Assembly: GCF_017875465.1 (NCBI RefSeq)
Contig: NZ_JAGGMQ010000001.1
Location: forward strand, 3,100,001 to 3,164,000
Direction of reading: 5' to 3'
DNA from: Winslowiella toletana
GTDB taxonomy: Bacteria; Pseudomonadota; Gammaproteobacteria; Enterobacterales; Enterobacteriaceae
Length of the DNA stretch: 64,000 nt
In this document: piece after piece, positions 9,310 through 17,977 of the stretch
How positions within the stretch are numbered: the first letter of the stretch is position 1
How the letters are laid out: the number at the start of each line of letters is the position of its first letter
Translations under genes and position numbers: made by a program
The notes under the pieces: generated by a model
Database searches by the model: none
Seen by the model: the letters and a program-made list of their open reading frames with translations, nothing else
Told to the model about the DNA's origin: nothing

Positions 9310-9510
9310 ATGAACAGCGACATCATCGTTGGCAGATATAAGCAATTGAAAGGCCAGCTGTGGTTGATGTGGGCGGAATGGTTTGATAACGATTGCGCCT
9401 GGGTCGCAGGGAATAATGACTGGCTCTCCGGCATCCTCCAGGAGGATTACGGCAGAGAACAGCAGGATCCGGTAGTAAAAAGCACTTCATCTCAGGAGCC
9501 TTTGCAATAA
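9310..9510 (+). CDS. CsbD-like small protein
   Basis: A 66-residue protein. MNSDIIVGRYKQLKGQL, the central aspartate-rich stretch and the late GxLQEDYGRE match the CsbD/YjbJ stress family (typical MNSDxIxGxWKQLKG ... GKIQExYG). It differs from usual members by several tryptophans (WLMWAEWF) and a loss of the lysine-rich helix. The ribosome site GCGGAGG lies 5 bases before ATG 9310. Placed after osmY and ytjA, it may belong to the same general-stress group. Function is unknown. Confidence 0.7.
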   Translation: MNSDIIVGRYKQLKGQLWLMWAEWFDNDCAWVAGNNDWLSGILQEDYGREQQDPVVKSTSSQEPLQ

Positions 9511-9600
9511 AGGCTACCTTGTTTGTCATCACCTCTTGCCGATGTTATAACCCCTCAGATACCGTCTGTCTCTGCTACAGCATTTCTGAGGAGTACGTCG

Positions 9601-10653
9601 TTGGGCAAACGCATCCCTGTTACGCTGGGCAATATCGAGCCGTTAAGGCTACCCCTTTTTAATCCGGGTAAAATCGCGCTGGTCTGCGAAGGTGGCGGGC
9701 AGCGGGGGATCTTTACTGCCGGGGTGCTTGATGAGTTCCAGCGCGCTAACTTTAATCCTTTCCATCTGATGCTCGGCACCTCTGCCGGCGCACAAAATCT
9801 GTCGGCCTTTGTCTGCGCGCAGCCGGGCTATGCGCGCCGGGTGATCACCCGTTACACCACCAGCAAACTGTTTTTTGATCCCCTGCGCTTTGTGCGTGGT
9901 GGACATCTGATCGATCTCGACTGGCTGATTGATATCACTGCCCGAGAGTTTCCGCTGGCGATGAGTAGTGCGGAGAAGATGTTTAGCAGCGGAAAAGAGT
10001 TCTATATGTGCGCCTGTCGCAGTGACGATTATACGCCGGCCTATTTTGCGCCTGGCGCAGATAACTGGCTGAATATTATTAAAGCTTCAAGCGCGATCCC
10101 CGGCTTCTACCGTCCCGGCGTCGATCTGGATGGCATCAGCTATCTCGACGGCGGTATCAGTGACGCCATTCCGGTGCGTGAAGCGGCCCGTCGCGGCGCG
10201 GATACCATTGTGGTGATTCGCACCGTACCTTCGCAGATGTATTACACCCCGCAATGGATAAAGCGGATGGAGCGCTGGCTGGGCGAAAGTGCATTGCAGC
10301 CGCTGATGAACGTCATACAGCAGCACGAGCAGAGTTATCACCAGATACAGCGCTTTATTGAAAAGCCGCCGGGCAAGTTGCGGATTCTGGAAATTTATCC
10401 GCCGAAACCGCTGGCCAGCAATGCGCTGGGCAGTCGGGTGGCGTCACTGAATCAGGATTATCATCTTGGTCGCCGTTGCGGGCGTTATTTCCTCGCCACT
10501 CTCGGCCAGTCGCTGAGCGACAGCGGTACTTTTGTGCGTCATTTACAGGTTACCCCACCGGCAGCGGTGGCGAATGAACCGGGAAACAGCGTGATTATCC
10601 GCGATCCGGTGGCCGGTAATGATATCGATTATGACGAAGGATCCCGTGCATGA
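9601..10653 (+). CDS. yjjU: YjjU, patatin-like phospholipase family protein
   Basis: A 350-residue patatin-like protein. The oxyanion motif is GGGQRG, the nucleophile elbow is GTSAG, and the catalytic aspartate is in YLDGGISDAIP. It is presumably a cytosolic acyl hydrolase. The start is a TTG at 9601: GAGGAG at 9588-9593 is 7 bases upstream, and from there LGKRIPVTLGNIEPL aligns with the E. coli start MGQRIPVTLGNIAPL. Upstream in-frame codons give no family-like residues. The last four bases overlap yjjV, so the two form an operon. Confidence 0.88.
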   Translation: MGKRIPVTLGNIEPLRLPLFNPGKIALVCEGGGQRGIFTAGVLDEFQRANFNPFHLMLGTSAGAQNLSAFVCAQPGYARRVITRYTTSKLFFDPLRFVRGGHLIDLDWLIDITAREFPLAMSSAEKMFSSGKEFYMCACRSDDYTPAYFAPGADNWLNIIKASSAIPGFYRPGVDLDGISYLDGGISDAIPVREAARRGADTIVVIRTVPSQMYYTPQWIKRMERWLGESALQPLMNVIQQHEQSYHQIQRFIEKPPGKLRILEIYPPKPLASNALGSRVASLNQDYHLGRRCGRYFLATLGQSLSDSGTFVRHLQVTPPAAVANEPGNSVIIRDPVAGNDIDYDEGSRA

Positions 10654-11420
10654 GTTTTGTTGATACTCACTGTCATTTTGATTTTCCGCCGTTTAGCGAG
10701 CATCAGAGCGAGAGCTTAGCGCGCGCCGCCAGCGCAGGCGTCGATAAAATTATCGTCCCTGCGGTGGCGGCTGACCGTTTTCAGCGGGTGCTGGCGCTGG
10801 CGGAAAACCATTCTGCGCTGTATGCCGCGCTGGGACTGCATCCGCTGGCGATCGCTGAACATAACGATGCGGCCATCGCGCTGCTGGAACAGCATTTGCA
10901 GCAGCGTCCGCCAAAGCTGGTGGCGATTGGCGAGATGGGACTGGATCTCTATATGGATAACCCGCAGTTTGATAAACAGCAGGCGCTACTGGATGCCCAG
11001 CTACGGCTGGCACGTGATTATCAGTTGCCGGTGATCCTGCATTCACGCCGTACCCACGACAAACTGGCGCTGCATTTACGGCGGATTGAGCTGCCGCGTC
11101 GTGGCGTGGTGCATGGCTTTGCTGGCAGTCTGCAGCAGGCAGAAGCGTTTATTAAGGCAGGCTATTACATCGGCGTCGGCGGCACCATTACTTATCCGCG
11201 CGCCAGCAAAACCCGTCAAACCATTGCCCGTCTGCCGCTCAGCGCACTGCTGCTGGAAACCGATGCGCCGGATATGCCATTGTGTGGTTTTCAGGGAGAG
11301 CCGAATCGCCCTGAGCGTATCGTCAATGTCTGGCAAACCTTATGTGAATTACGCAGCGAAGCGCCGGAACACATTCGTGAAACCCTGCGTGAAAATACCC
11401 GCCAGTTGTTTACACTCTAG
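10650..11420 (+). CDS. yjjV: YjjV, TatD-family metal-dependent hydrolase
   Basis: A 256-residue TIM-barrel hydrolase. Metal ligands are visible in DTHCHFDF (residues 5-12), the GEMGLD loop, ILHSR, VHGFAGS and ETDAP. TatD-family proteins are metal-dependent deoxyribonucleases or phosphoesterases; YjjV itself is not well characterised. The start ATG overlaps the stop of yjjU (ATGA), so translation is coupled. Confidence 0.92.
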   Translation: MSFVDTHCHFDFPPFSEHQSESLARAASAGVDKIIVPAVAADRFQRVLALAENHSALYAALGLHPLAIAEHNDAAIALLEQHLQQRPPKLVAIGEMGLDLYMDNPQFDKQQALLDAQLRLARDYQLPVILHSRRTHDKLALHLRRIELPRRGVVHGFAGSLQQAEAFIKAGYYIGVGGTITYPRASKTRQTIARLPLSALLLETDAPDMPLCGFQGEPNRPERIVNVWQTLCELRSEAPEHIRETLRENTRQLFTL

Positions 11421-11426
11421 ATTGAA

Positions 11427-11442
11427 TGTTAGAATTATAACA
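11427..11442 (+). promoter_or_regulatory. DeoR operator O1 of the deo operon
   Basis: TGTTAGAATTATAACA is one base away from the E. coli DeoR palindrome TGTTAGAATTCTAACA. It starts 6 bases past yjjV and 200 bases before deoC, as the distal operator of the E. coli deoP1/deoP2 region. DeoR bridges such distant sites by DNA looping. Confidence 0.85.
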
Positions 11443-11484
11443 TTGTCGTTCAGGCAGCGTTAATCGCTGTATTACGGCCTCTAT

Positions 11485-11500
11485 TGTGATTTTAATCACA
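11485..11500 (+). promoter_or_regulatory. Upstream CRP site of the deo promoter
   Basis: TGTGA-TTTTAA-TCACA is a perfect CRP half-site pair. Its centre is 53 bp from the second CRP site, the same spacing as in E. coli deoP2, where CytR binds between the two CRP dimers. Confidence 0.85.
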
Positions 11501-11537
11501 TTAAATATGGAATGAATGTAATCGTTTCTTAATCTTA

Positions 11538-11553
11538 TGTGAGTTGACGCACA
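11538..11553 (+). promoter_or_regulatory. Proximal CRP site of the deo promoter
   Basis: TGTGA-GTTGAC-GCACA. Its centre (11545.5) would be at about -41 of a start near 11586, with the -10 element inside the DeoR operator at 11572. This is the class II layout of E. coli deoP2. Confidence 0.75.
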
Positions 11554-11571
11554 TCAATGGCAGTGGCGCAC

Positions 11572-11587
11572 TGTTAGAATGTTAACA
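11572..11587 (+). promoter_or_regulatory. DeoR operator O2 overlapping the deo promoter
   Basis: TGTTAGAATGTTAACA matches the DeoR palindrome with two changes and includes a TAGAAT -10 element. Repressor bound here would block RNA polymerase directly; O1 lies 145 bp upstream. Confidence 0.8.
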
Positions 11588-11626
11588 TCGTCGCAAGGCT
11601 CACTGAATCTGTTGTTGGAGAGTAGC

Positions 11627-12406
11627 ATGACTGATGTAACCGCTGCGGCGCTGCGCGCCCTGAAATTGATGGATCTGACCACCCTGAATGATGATGACAC
11701 CGATGCGAAAGTGATTGCGCTGTGTCATCAGGCGAAATCCCCGGCTGGCAATACGGCGGCCATCTGCATCTATCCACGTTTTATTCCGATTGCACGTAAA
11801 ACCCTGCTGGAGCAGGGCACGCCGGAGATCCGTATCGCCACCGTCACCAACTTCCCGCATGGCAACGACGATATTGCTATCGCGCTGGCGGAAACCCGTG
11901 CCGCTATCGCTTACGGCGCCGATGAAGTGGATGTGGTATTCCCGTATCGCGCGCTGATGGCCGGTAACCGCGACGTCGGCTTTGCGCTGGTGAAAGCCTG
12001 TAAAGAAGCCTGCGCTGCCGCCAATGTGCTGCTGAAAGTGATTATCGAAAGCGGTGAGCTGAAAGAGGCGGCGCTGATCCGTCAGGCATCGGAAATCGCT
12101 ATTGATGCCGGTGCTGATTTTATCAAAACCTCTACCGGTAAAGTGCCGGTTAACGCCACGCCGGAAGTGGCTGAAATTATGCTGACGGTAATCCGTGATA
12201 AAGGCGTTAAAGCGCAGGTGGGTTTTAAACCTGCCGGTGGTGTGCGTACTGCCGCAGACGCCGAACTGTATCTGAAACTGGCTGACGATCTGCTGGGCAG
12301 CGACTGGGCCGATGCGCGCCACTTCCGCTTTGGCGCCTCCAGTCTGCTGGCCAGCCTGCTGAATGCCGCCGGATATCAGAGCGCTGGCAGCCAGTCCGGT
12401 TACTGA
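11627..12406 (+). CDS. deoC: DeoC, deoxyribose-phosphate aldolase
   Basis: A 259-residue class I aldolase, the same length as in E. coli. It splits 2-deoxyribose 5-phosphate into acetaldehyde and glyceraldehyde 3-phosphate. The Schiff-base lysine is in [11 protein letters not shown] and the second active-site lysine in [16 protein letters not shown] is also conserved. Start ATG 11627 follows TTGGAGAG and fits the E. coli N-terminus [16 protein letters not shown]. First gene of deoCABD. It is also needed to use the product of deoK further downstream. Confidence 0.97.
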   Translation: MTDVTAAALRALKLMDLTTLNDDDTDAKVIALCHQAKSPAGNTAAICIYPRFIPIARKTLLEQGTPEIRIATVTNFPHGNDDIAIALAETRAAIAYGADEVDVVFPYRALMAGNRDVGFALVKACKEACAAANVLLKVIIESGELKEAALIRQASEIAIDAGADFIKTSTGKVPVNATPEVAEIMLTVIRDKGVKAQVGFKPAGGVRTAADAELYLKLADDLLGSDWADARHFRFGASSLLASLLNAAGYQSAGSQSGY

Positions 12407-12439
12407 TTTGCCCATACTGGCACCGTAAAGGGGGTTACC

Positions 12440-13762
12440 TTGTATCTGCCGCAAGAAATTATCCGTAAAAAACGTGATGGCCTGACCCTTAACGACGACG
12501 AAATCCGCTTTTTTATTAATGGTGTACGCGACAATAGCGTCTCTGAAGGGCAGATCGCCGCGCTGGCGATGACCATCTGGTTCCATGATATGACCCTGCC
12601 GGAACGCGTCGCGCTGACTATGGCGATGCGTGATTCAGGTACGGTACTCAACTGGCAATCTCTGCAACTCAATGGTCCGATTGTTGATAAGCATTCGACT
12701 GGTGGCGTCGGTGATGTCACTTCGCTGATGCTCGGGCCGATGATTGCCGCCTGTGGTGGCTATGTACCGATGATCTCCGGCCGTGGCCTCGGCCATACCG
12801 GCGGCACCCTTGATAAACTGGAAGCGATCCCCGGTTTTGATATTTTCCCGGAAGATGACGCTTTCCGCCGTATGATCAAAGAGGTGGGCGTGGCGATTAT
12901 CGGCCAGACCAGCTCGCTGGCGCCAGCGGATAAACGTTTCTACGCTACCCGCGATATTACCGCGACGGTGGATTCGATTCCGCTGATTACCGCATCGATT
13001 CTGGCGAAAAAGCTGGCCGAAGGGCTGGATGCGCTGGTGATGGATGTCAAAGTTGGATCCGGCGCGTTTATGCCGACCTTTGAGCAGTCAGAACTGCTGG
13101 CGCAGGCGATTGTCGGCGTGGCGAACGGCGCCGGATGCAAAACCACCGCGCTGCTGACCGATATGAACCAGGTGCTGGCCTCCAGCGCCGGTAACGCACT
13201 GGAAGTGCGTGAAGCGGTGCAGTTCCTGACCGGTGAATACCGTAATCCGCGTTTGCTGGAAGTGACTATGGCGCTCTGTAGCGAGATGCTGCTCTCCGGC
13301 GGACTGGCCAGTGATGACGCTGATGCGCGCGCCAGACTGCAAAAGGTGCTGGATAACGGTAAAGCCGCCGAGGTGTTTGCCCGCATGGTTGCGGCGCAGA
13401 AAGGCCCGATCGACTTTATCGACAAGCTGGACAGCTACTTACCGGCGCCGATGCTCAGTAAAGCGGTGTATGCCGATCGTCCCGGCATTGTCAGCGCGAT
13501 GGATACCCGCGCGCTGGGGATGGCGGTGGTCGCCATGGGCGGCGGTCGTCGTCGCGCCACTGACAGTATCGATTACAGCGTTGGCCTGAGCGATATGGCT
13601 CAGCTGGGTGATCATATTGATGCCCATCGCCCACTGGCGGTAATCCATGCCGCCAGCGAGTCCGGCTGGCAGGAAGCGGCGCATGCGCTGAAGTCAGCGG
13701 TTAAACTGAGCGACAACGCGCCCGCGACAACGCCAGTAATCTATCGCCGAATCAGCGAATAA
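12440..13762 (+). CDS. deoA: DeoA, thymidine phosphorylase
   Basis: A 440-residue enzyme, the same length as in E. coli, which phosphorolyses thymidine and deoxyuridine to the base and deoxyribose 1-phosphate. The signature [17 protein letters not shown] and the phosphate/pyrimidine site residues in [18 protein letters not shown] are present. The start is a TTG at 12440 preceded by AAAGGGGG; the residues from there align with the E. coli start. It lies 33 bases after deoC within the operon. Confidence 0.97.
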   Translation: MYLPQEIIRKKRDGLTLNDDEIRFFINGVRDNSVSEGQIAALAMTIWFHDMTLPERVALTMAMRDSGTVLNWQSLQLNGPIVDKHSTGGVGDVTSLMLGPMIAACGGYVPMISGRGLGHTGGTLDKLEAIPGFDIFPEDDAFRRMIKEVGVAIIGQTSSLAPADKRFYATRDITATVDSIPLITASILAKKLAEGLDALVMDVKVGSGAFMPTFEQSELLAQAIVGVANGAGCKTTALLTDMNQVLASSAGNALEVREAVQFLTGEYRNPRLLEVTMALCSEMLLSGGLASDDADARARLQKVLDNGKAAEVFARMVAAQKGPIDFIDKLDSYLPAPMLSKAVYADRPGIVSAMDTRALGMAVVAMGGGRRRATDSIDYSVGLSDMAQLGDHIDAHRPLAVIHAASESGWQEAAHALKSAVKLSDNAPATTPVIYRRISE

Positions 13763-13834
13763 CCGTCAATTTCGGGTATACTGATCTGATCGCTATTTTT
13801 TAATCCGCATCGCGTGCATACGCAGGAGAGCAGG

Positions 13835-15058
13835 ATGAAACGTGCATTTATTATGGTGCTCGATTCCTTCGGAATCGGCGCCAGTAAAGACGCTGACAAG
13901 TTCGGTGATGAGGGTTCTGATACCCTTGGCCATATTGCTGAAGCATGCTTCAAAGGTGAAGCGGATATCGGGCGTAAAGGTCCGCTGCGGCTGCCTAATC
14001 TCAGCGCGCTGGGTCTGGGTAAAGCGGCTGAAGAGTCGACCGGCAGATTTCCGCCAGGACTGGATGAAAACGCCGAAATTATCGGTGCTTACGCTTATGC
14101 TAAAGAACTCTCTTCCGGTAAAGATACGCCGTCAGGTCACTGGGAAATTGCCGGTGTGCCGGTGCTGTTTGACTGGGGTTATTTCACCGATAAACAGAAC
14201 AGCTTTCCACAGGAACTGCTGGATAAGCTGGTTGAGCGCGCAAATCTGCCGGGTTATCTCGGTAACTGCCACTCTTCCGGCACGGTAGTGCTTGATGAGC
14301 TGGGCGAAGAGCATATGAAAACCGGCAAGCCGATTTTTTATACCTCGGCTGACTCGGTGTTCCAGATTGCCTGCCATGAAGAGACATTTGGCCTCGATCG
14401 GCTGTATGAGCTGTGCGAAATTGCCCGTGAAGAGCTGACCGAAGGTGGCTACAATATTGGCCGCGTGATTGCGCGTCCGTTTATTGGTGATAAAGCCGGA
14501 CATTTTGAGCGTACCGGTAACCGTCACGATCTGGCGGTGGAGCCACCGGCGCCAACCGTCCTGAAAAAACTGGTGGATGAGCAGGGCGGAGAAGTGATCT
14601 CGGTCGGCAAAATCGCCGATATCTATGCCCATGTTGGCATTACCAAAAAGGTGAAAGCCACCGGTCTGGATGCGCTGTTTGACGCCACCATCAAAGAGAT
14701 GCAGACGGCGCCGGATAACGCCATTGTATTTACTAACTTTGTCGACTTTGACTCCACCTGGGGCCACCGTCGCGATGTGGCCGGTTATGCGGGCGGACTG
14801 GAGCTGTTTGACCGCCGTCTGCCGGAGTTGATGGCGCTGGTGAAAGAGGATGATATTCTGATCCTCACCGCTGACCATGGTTGCGATCCAACCTGGCACG
14901 GCACCGAGCATACGCGCGAGCACATTCCGATTTTGATCTACGGTCCGAAAGTGAAGCCCGGTTCGCTGGGGCATCGCGAAACCTTCGCCGATATCGGTCA
15001 GACCGTGGCGAAATATTTTGGCCTCTCGGCGATGGATTACGGCAAAAGCATGCTGTAA
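13835..15058 (+). CDS. deoB: DeoB, phosphopentomutase
   Basis: A 407-residue alkaline-phosphatase-superfamily mutase, the same length as in E. coli. It converts deoxyribose 1-phosphate (and ribose 1-phosphate) to the 5-phosphate for DeoC. Metal-binding motifs are [10 protein letters not shown] at the N-terminus, [19 protein letters not shown] near the C-terminus, and the phosphorylated threonine in [15 protein letters not shown] 13835 follows AGGAGAGCAGG. Confidence 0.97.
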   Translation: MKRAFIMVLDSFGIGASKDADKFGDEGSDTLGHIAEACFKGEADIGRKGPLRLPNLSALGLGKAAEESTGRFPPGLDENAEIIGAYAYAKELSSGKDTPSGHWEIAGVPVLFDWGYFTDKQNSFPQELLDKLVERANLPGYLGNCHSSGTVVLDELGEEHMKTGKPIFYTSADSVFQIACHEETFGLDRLYELCEIAREELTEGGYNIGRVIARPFIGDKAGHFERTGNRHDLAVEPPAPTVLKKLVDEQGGEVISVGKIADIYAHVGITKKVKATGLDALFDATIKEMQTAPDNAIVFTNFVDFDSTWGHRRDVAGYAGGLELFDRRLPELMALVKEDDILILTADHGCDPTWHGTEHTREHIPILIYGPKVKPGSLGHRETFADIGQTVAKYFGLSAMDYGKSML

Positions 15059-15083
15059 TTGCAGCATTAACTTACTGTTTCAG

Positions 15084-15103
15084 GGCCGTTTCTGACGGCC
15101 TTT
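15084..15103 (+). terminator. Hairpin between deoB and deoD
   Basis: GGCCGT-TTCTG-ACGGCC followed by TTTGT. It resembles a weak intrinsic terminator and may lower or separate expression of deoD from the upstream genes. Confidence 0.45.
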
Positions 15104-15129
15104 GTACTGACTAATTAAGGGATAACAAG

Positions 15130-15849
15130 ATGGCAACGCCTCATATTAATGCTGAAATGGGTGACTTCGCGGACGTGGTTCTGATGCCTGGCGATCCGCT
15201 GCGTGCTAAACACATTGCCGAAACCTTTCTGCAGGATGCGGTTGAAGTGAATAACGTGCGCGGCATGCTGGGTTACACCGGCACCTATAAAGGCCGTAAA
15301 ATTTCCGTGATGGGTCACGGTATGGGCATTCCATCTTGCTCAATCTATGCCAAAGAGCTGATCACCGAATTTGGCGTGAAGAAAATCATTCGTGTCGGTT
15401 CATGCGGCGCGGTACGTGCTGATGTGAAACTGCGTGACGTGGTGATTGGTATGGGCGCCTGCACCGATTCCAAAGTGAACCGCATGCGTTTTAAAGATCA
15501 TGACTTTGCGGCGATTGCTGATTTCGATATGGTGCGTAACGCGGTTGATGCAGCCAAAGCACTGGGTGTGGATGCGCGCGTGGGCAATATCTTCTCTGCC
15601 GATCTGTTCTATACGCCAGACCCGCAAATGTTTGATGTTATGGAAAAATACGGTATTCTCGGTGTGGAAATGGAAGCGGCGGGCATCTACGGCGTGGCGG
15701 CGGAATTTGGTGCGAAAGCACTGGCCATCTGTACCGTGTCGGACCATATTCGTACTCACGAGCAGACCACTGCCGCTGAGCGCCAGACCACCTTTAGCGA
15801 TATGATTCATATTGCGCTGGAATCTGTGCTGTTAGGCGATAAAGCGTAA
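15130..15849 (+). CDS. deoD: DeoD, purine nucleoside phosphorylase
   Basis: A 239-residue hexameric-type purine nucleoside phosphorylase, the same length as in E. coli. It splits purine (deoxy)nucleosides with phosphate. The phosphate site is [14 protein letters not shown] and RVGSCGA; the nucleoside site contains GVEMEAAG and the catalytic aspartate in CTVSDH. Last gene of deoCABD. Confidence 0.98.
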   Translation: MATPHINAEMGDFADVVLMPGDPLRAKHIAETFLQDAVEVNNVRGMLGYTGTYKGRKISVMGHGMGIPSCSIYAKELITEFGVKKIIRVGSCGAVRADVKLRDVVIGMGACTDSKVNRMRFKDHDFAAIADFDMVRNAVDAAKALGVDARVGNIFSADLFYTPDPQMFDVMEKYGILGVEMEAAGIYGVAAEFGAKALAICTVSDHIRTHEQTTAAERQTTFSDMIHIALESVLLGDKA

Positions 15850-15863
15850 CCACGCGTTGCTGG

Positions 15864-15889
15864 TACGGGCGGTGATAACACTGCCCGTA
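15864..15889 (+). repeat. Palindrome ending the deo operon (variant of the GC palindrome)
   Basis: TACGGGCGGTG-ATAA-CACTGCCCGTA forms an 11-bp stem with one G-T pair, 14 bases past deoD. It is a diverged member of the GGGCGGCG/CGCCGCCC family seen at most convergent gene ends here and may act as terminator or mRNA end protector. Confidence 0.6.
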
Positions 15890-15989
15890 TCGGTAAAAGT
15901 ATCTATTCACTGATAATGCCTTCCTCTTGCGTTAACCCCCGCCTGCTGTACATTAACTGCTATATTATCTATTCAAGTATCTATTCACT

Positions 15990-16158
15990 ATGACCGATCT
16001 ATGCGCATTATTGCGCATTATTGCTGCACGGGCCGCTGGATAGTGGCGCATTGCAGTTCCGGCTAAATGTCAGCCAGGCGACATTGTCGCGTCGGCTGGC
16101 GGGTGAGATGCAGCAACAGGTGACTCAGCTGGAAGCGCAGATCAGGCGTATGGCCTGA
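15990..16158 (+). pseudogene. Remnant of a yjjJ-like HTH gene
   Basis: ATG 15990 opens a frame that closes after 17 codons. Shifting by one base near 16015 opens a second frame from 16021 to the TGA at 16156. That frame reads LLHGPLDSGALQFRLNVSQATLSRRLAGEM, which looks like the N-terminal DNA-binding helix-turn-helix of YjjJ, the HipA-family protein found after deoD in E. coli. The kinase-like body of more than 350 residues is missing, so a large internal deletion plus a frameshift is likely. The stop abuts ytjB. Assignment to yjjJ rests mainly on the gene's position. Confidence 0.5.
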
Positions 16159-16833
16159 TCAGGCTTTCTCTTCCGCTTTCGGTGTCGCTTCTGCGTCGCT
16201 CTCTTCCTCATCATCCTCTTTTACCGGTTTACTGGCGGTTAGCAGGAACGGTGACTGTTGCCAGCGGGTGCGGCGGTCGCGCAGCAGGGTGCGGGTGAGA
16301 ATAATGCCAATCGCCAGCGCCAGCAGCATCATCAGACGCAGAATATTGGTGGTGTTATCCACCTGCTTAGCTTCCGTCACCAGCACATGGGTATCCAGCG
16401 TGACACGCAGAAAGCCGAGCGGGCCGCCATTGCTGTCGAGCGGCTGCACAATCTGATGGTTAAAGTAACTGCCAGCACGCTTGCCGTCGATCGCCAGCCG
16501 GTCGCGCACATTGATATTTTCTCCACTGCGCGCCAGCAGCGTGCCGTCATCGTTATACACCGAGGCATCCAGAATACGGCTGTGGTCGGTCATCTGCGCC
16601 AGCAGCGCCTGGATTTGCTGGCGGTTGTCGTCGCCATTTTCCATTAATGGCGTCAGGCTGTAAGCGACCTGTTTCGTCAGGGTGCGCGCCAGTTCCTCTA
16701 CCTGCTCGGAACGGGCCATCTGATGGCCAAGACTGAACCATGAGGCGCCCTGCATCAGCACCACCAGCAACGTCAGACAGATCAGAACAATCACGGTGCG
16801 GTGCAGGCGAAATTTCAGTTTGGCTTTTGCCAT
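16159..16833 (-). CDS. ytjB: YtjB (Smp), membrane protein next to serB
   Basis: A 224-residue membrane protein with an N-terminal membrane helix (HRTVIVLICLTLLVVLMQG), a periplasmic part (about 35-170) and a second helix (LMMLLALAIGIILT), followed by a charged cytoplasmic tail ending in an acidic stretch. It matches E. coli YtjB/Smp, of unknown function. The periplasmic part holds ASVYNDDGTLLARSGE, reminiscent of a small sensor fold. It diverges from serB, as in E. coli. Confidence 0.88.
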   Translation of the reverse strand: MAKAKLKFRLHRTVIVLICLTLLVVLMQGASWFSLGHQMARSEQVEELARTLTKQVAYSLTPLMENGDDNRQQIQALLAQMTDHSRILDASVYNDDGTLLARSGENINVRDRLAIDGKRAGSYFNHQIVQPLDSNGGPLGFLRVTLDTHVLVTEAKQVDNTTNILRLMMLLALAIGIILTRTLLRDRRTRWQQSPFLLTASKPVKEDDEEESDAEATPKAEEKA

Positions 16834-16985
16834 CTCAAACCTTTAAATTTTGTGAACAGCTGCGCAGCTGTTTTCGACACTTTATGTTGCCAGAAGCGCA
16901 GCAGACAAGGTAGCCTCTTGCGTGGTTTTGTTAGGTTGTGTTGAGCAATTTTACCCAGCCTGTAATGTCCTTAACAGGAGCTGTA

Positions 16986-17963
16986 ATGCCAAATCGTCTG
17001 ACCTGGTGTGACCTGCCTTCCGATGTCTCTCTGTGGCCGGGTTTACCTCTTTCTCTCAGTGGCGACGAAGTAATGCCGCTGGATTATCGCGCCGGACGTA
17101 CCGGTTGGTTGCTTTATGGGCGTCAGCTCGATAAAGATCGTCTTACACATTACCAGCATCAGCTGGGCGCGGCGATGGTGATCGTCAGTGCATGGTGTGT
17201 TGATGATTACCAGGTGATTCGCCTGGCAGGATCGCTGACTCCGCGCGCCACCAGGCTGGCGCATGACTCCGGGCTGGATGTGGCGCCGCTGGGCAAAATC
17301 CCTTACCTGAAAACACCAGGCCTGCTGGTGATGGATATGGATTCTACTGCGATCCAGATCGAATGCATCGATGAGATCGCCAAACTGGCGGGTTGCGGTG
17401 AGCAGGTGGCGGAAGTCACTGAGCGCGCAATGCGTGGCGAACTCGATTTTGCCGCCAGCCTGCGTCAGCGCGTGGCGACACTGAAAGATGCCGATGCCAA
17501 TATTCTGCAGCAGGTTCGCGATGACCTGCCATTAATGCCAGGCTTAACCACGCTGGTGCAGAAGTTACAGGCGCTGAACTGGCAGGTAGCGATCGCTTCC
17601 GGCGGTTTTACTTATTACGCGGAATATCTGCGCGATAAGCTGCATCTGTCGGCAGTGGTGGCTAATGAGCTGGAGATCCGCGACGGCAAACTGACCGGTG
17701 AAGTGATCGGCCAGATCGTGGATGCGAAGTATAAAGCGCAGACGCTGCTGAATCTGGCCAAAAAATATGAGATCGCTGAAGGGCAAACCGTGGCGATCGG
17801 CGACGGCGCCAACGATCTGCCGATGATCGCCGCCGCATCGCTCGGCGTGGCCTATCACGCCAAACCGAAAGTCAATGAAAAAACCGAAGTGACCATCCGC
17901 CATGCGGACCTGATGGGGGTGTTCTGTATTCTCAGCGGCAGCCTGGTTCACGAAGAGCGTTAA
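16986..17963 (+). CDS. serB: SerB, phosphoserine phosphatase
   Basis: A 325-residue HAD-family enzyme for the last step of serine synthesis, dephosphorylating O-phosphoserine. The nucleophile motif is MDMDSTAIQIECIDE (about 113 on), motif II is AIASGGFT, and motif III/IV is AIGDGANDLPMI. The start at ATG 16986 is chosen by the AACAGGAG ribosome site and by agreement with the E. coli start (MPNITWCDLP). radA follows after 14 bases, so the two are co-transcribed. Confidence 0.96.
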   Translation: MPNRLTWCDLPSDVSLWPGLPLSLSGDEVMPLDYRAGRTGWLLYGRQLDKDRLTHYQHQLGAAMVIVSAWCVDDYQVIRLAGSLTPRATRLAHDSGLDVAPLGKIPYLKTPGLLVMDMDSTAIQIECIDEIAKLAGCGEQVAEVTERAMRGELDFAASLRQRVATLKDADANILQQVRDDLPLMPGLTTLVQKLQALNWQVAIASGGFTYYAEYLRDKLHLSAVVANELEIRDGKLTGEVIGQIVDAKYKAQTLLNLAKKYEIAEGQTVAIGDGANDLPMIAAASLGVAYHAKPKVNEKTEVTIRHADLMGVFCILSGSLVHEER

Positions 17964-17977
17964 TCTAAGGATAAAAT

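Noticed and set aside
11600-12586. Minus-strand reading frame over deoC (328 codons)
   Set aside because: Covers deoC and the start of deoA in antisense; both real genes match E. coli over full length.
14132-15067. Minus-strand reading frame over deoB (311 codons)
   Set aside because: Antisense shadow of deoB; low-complexity histidine and glutamine content typical of reversed coding strands.
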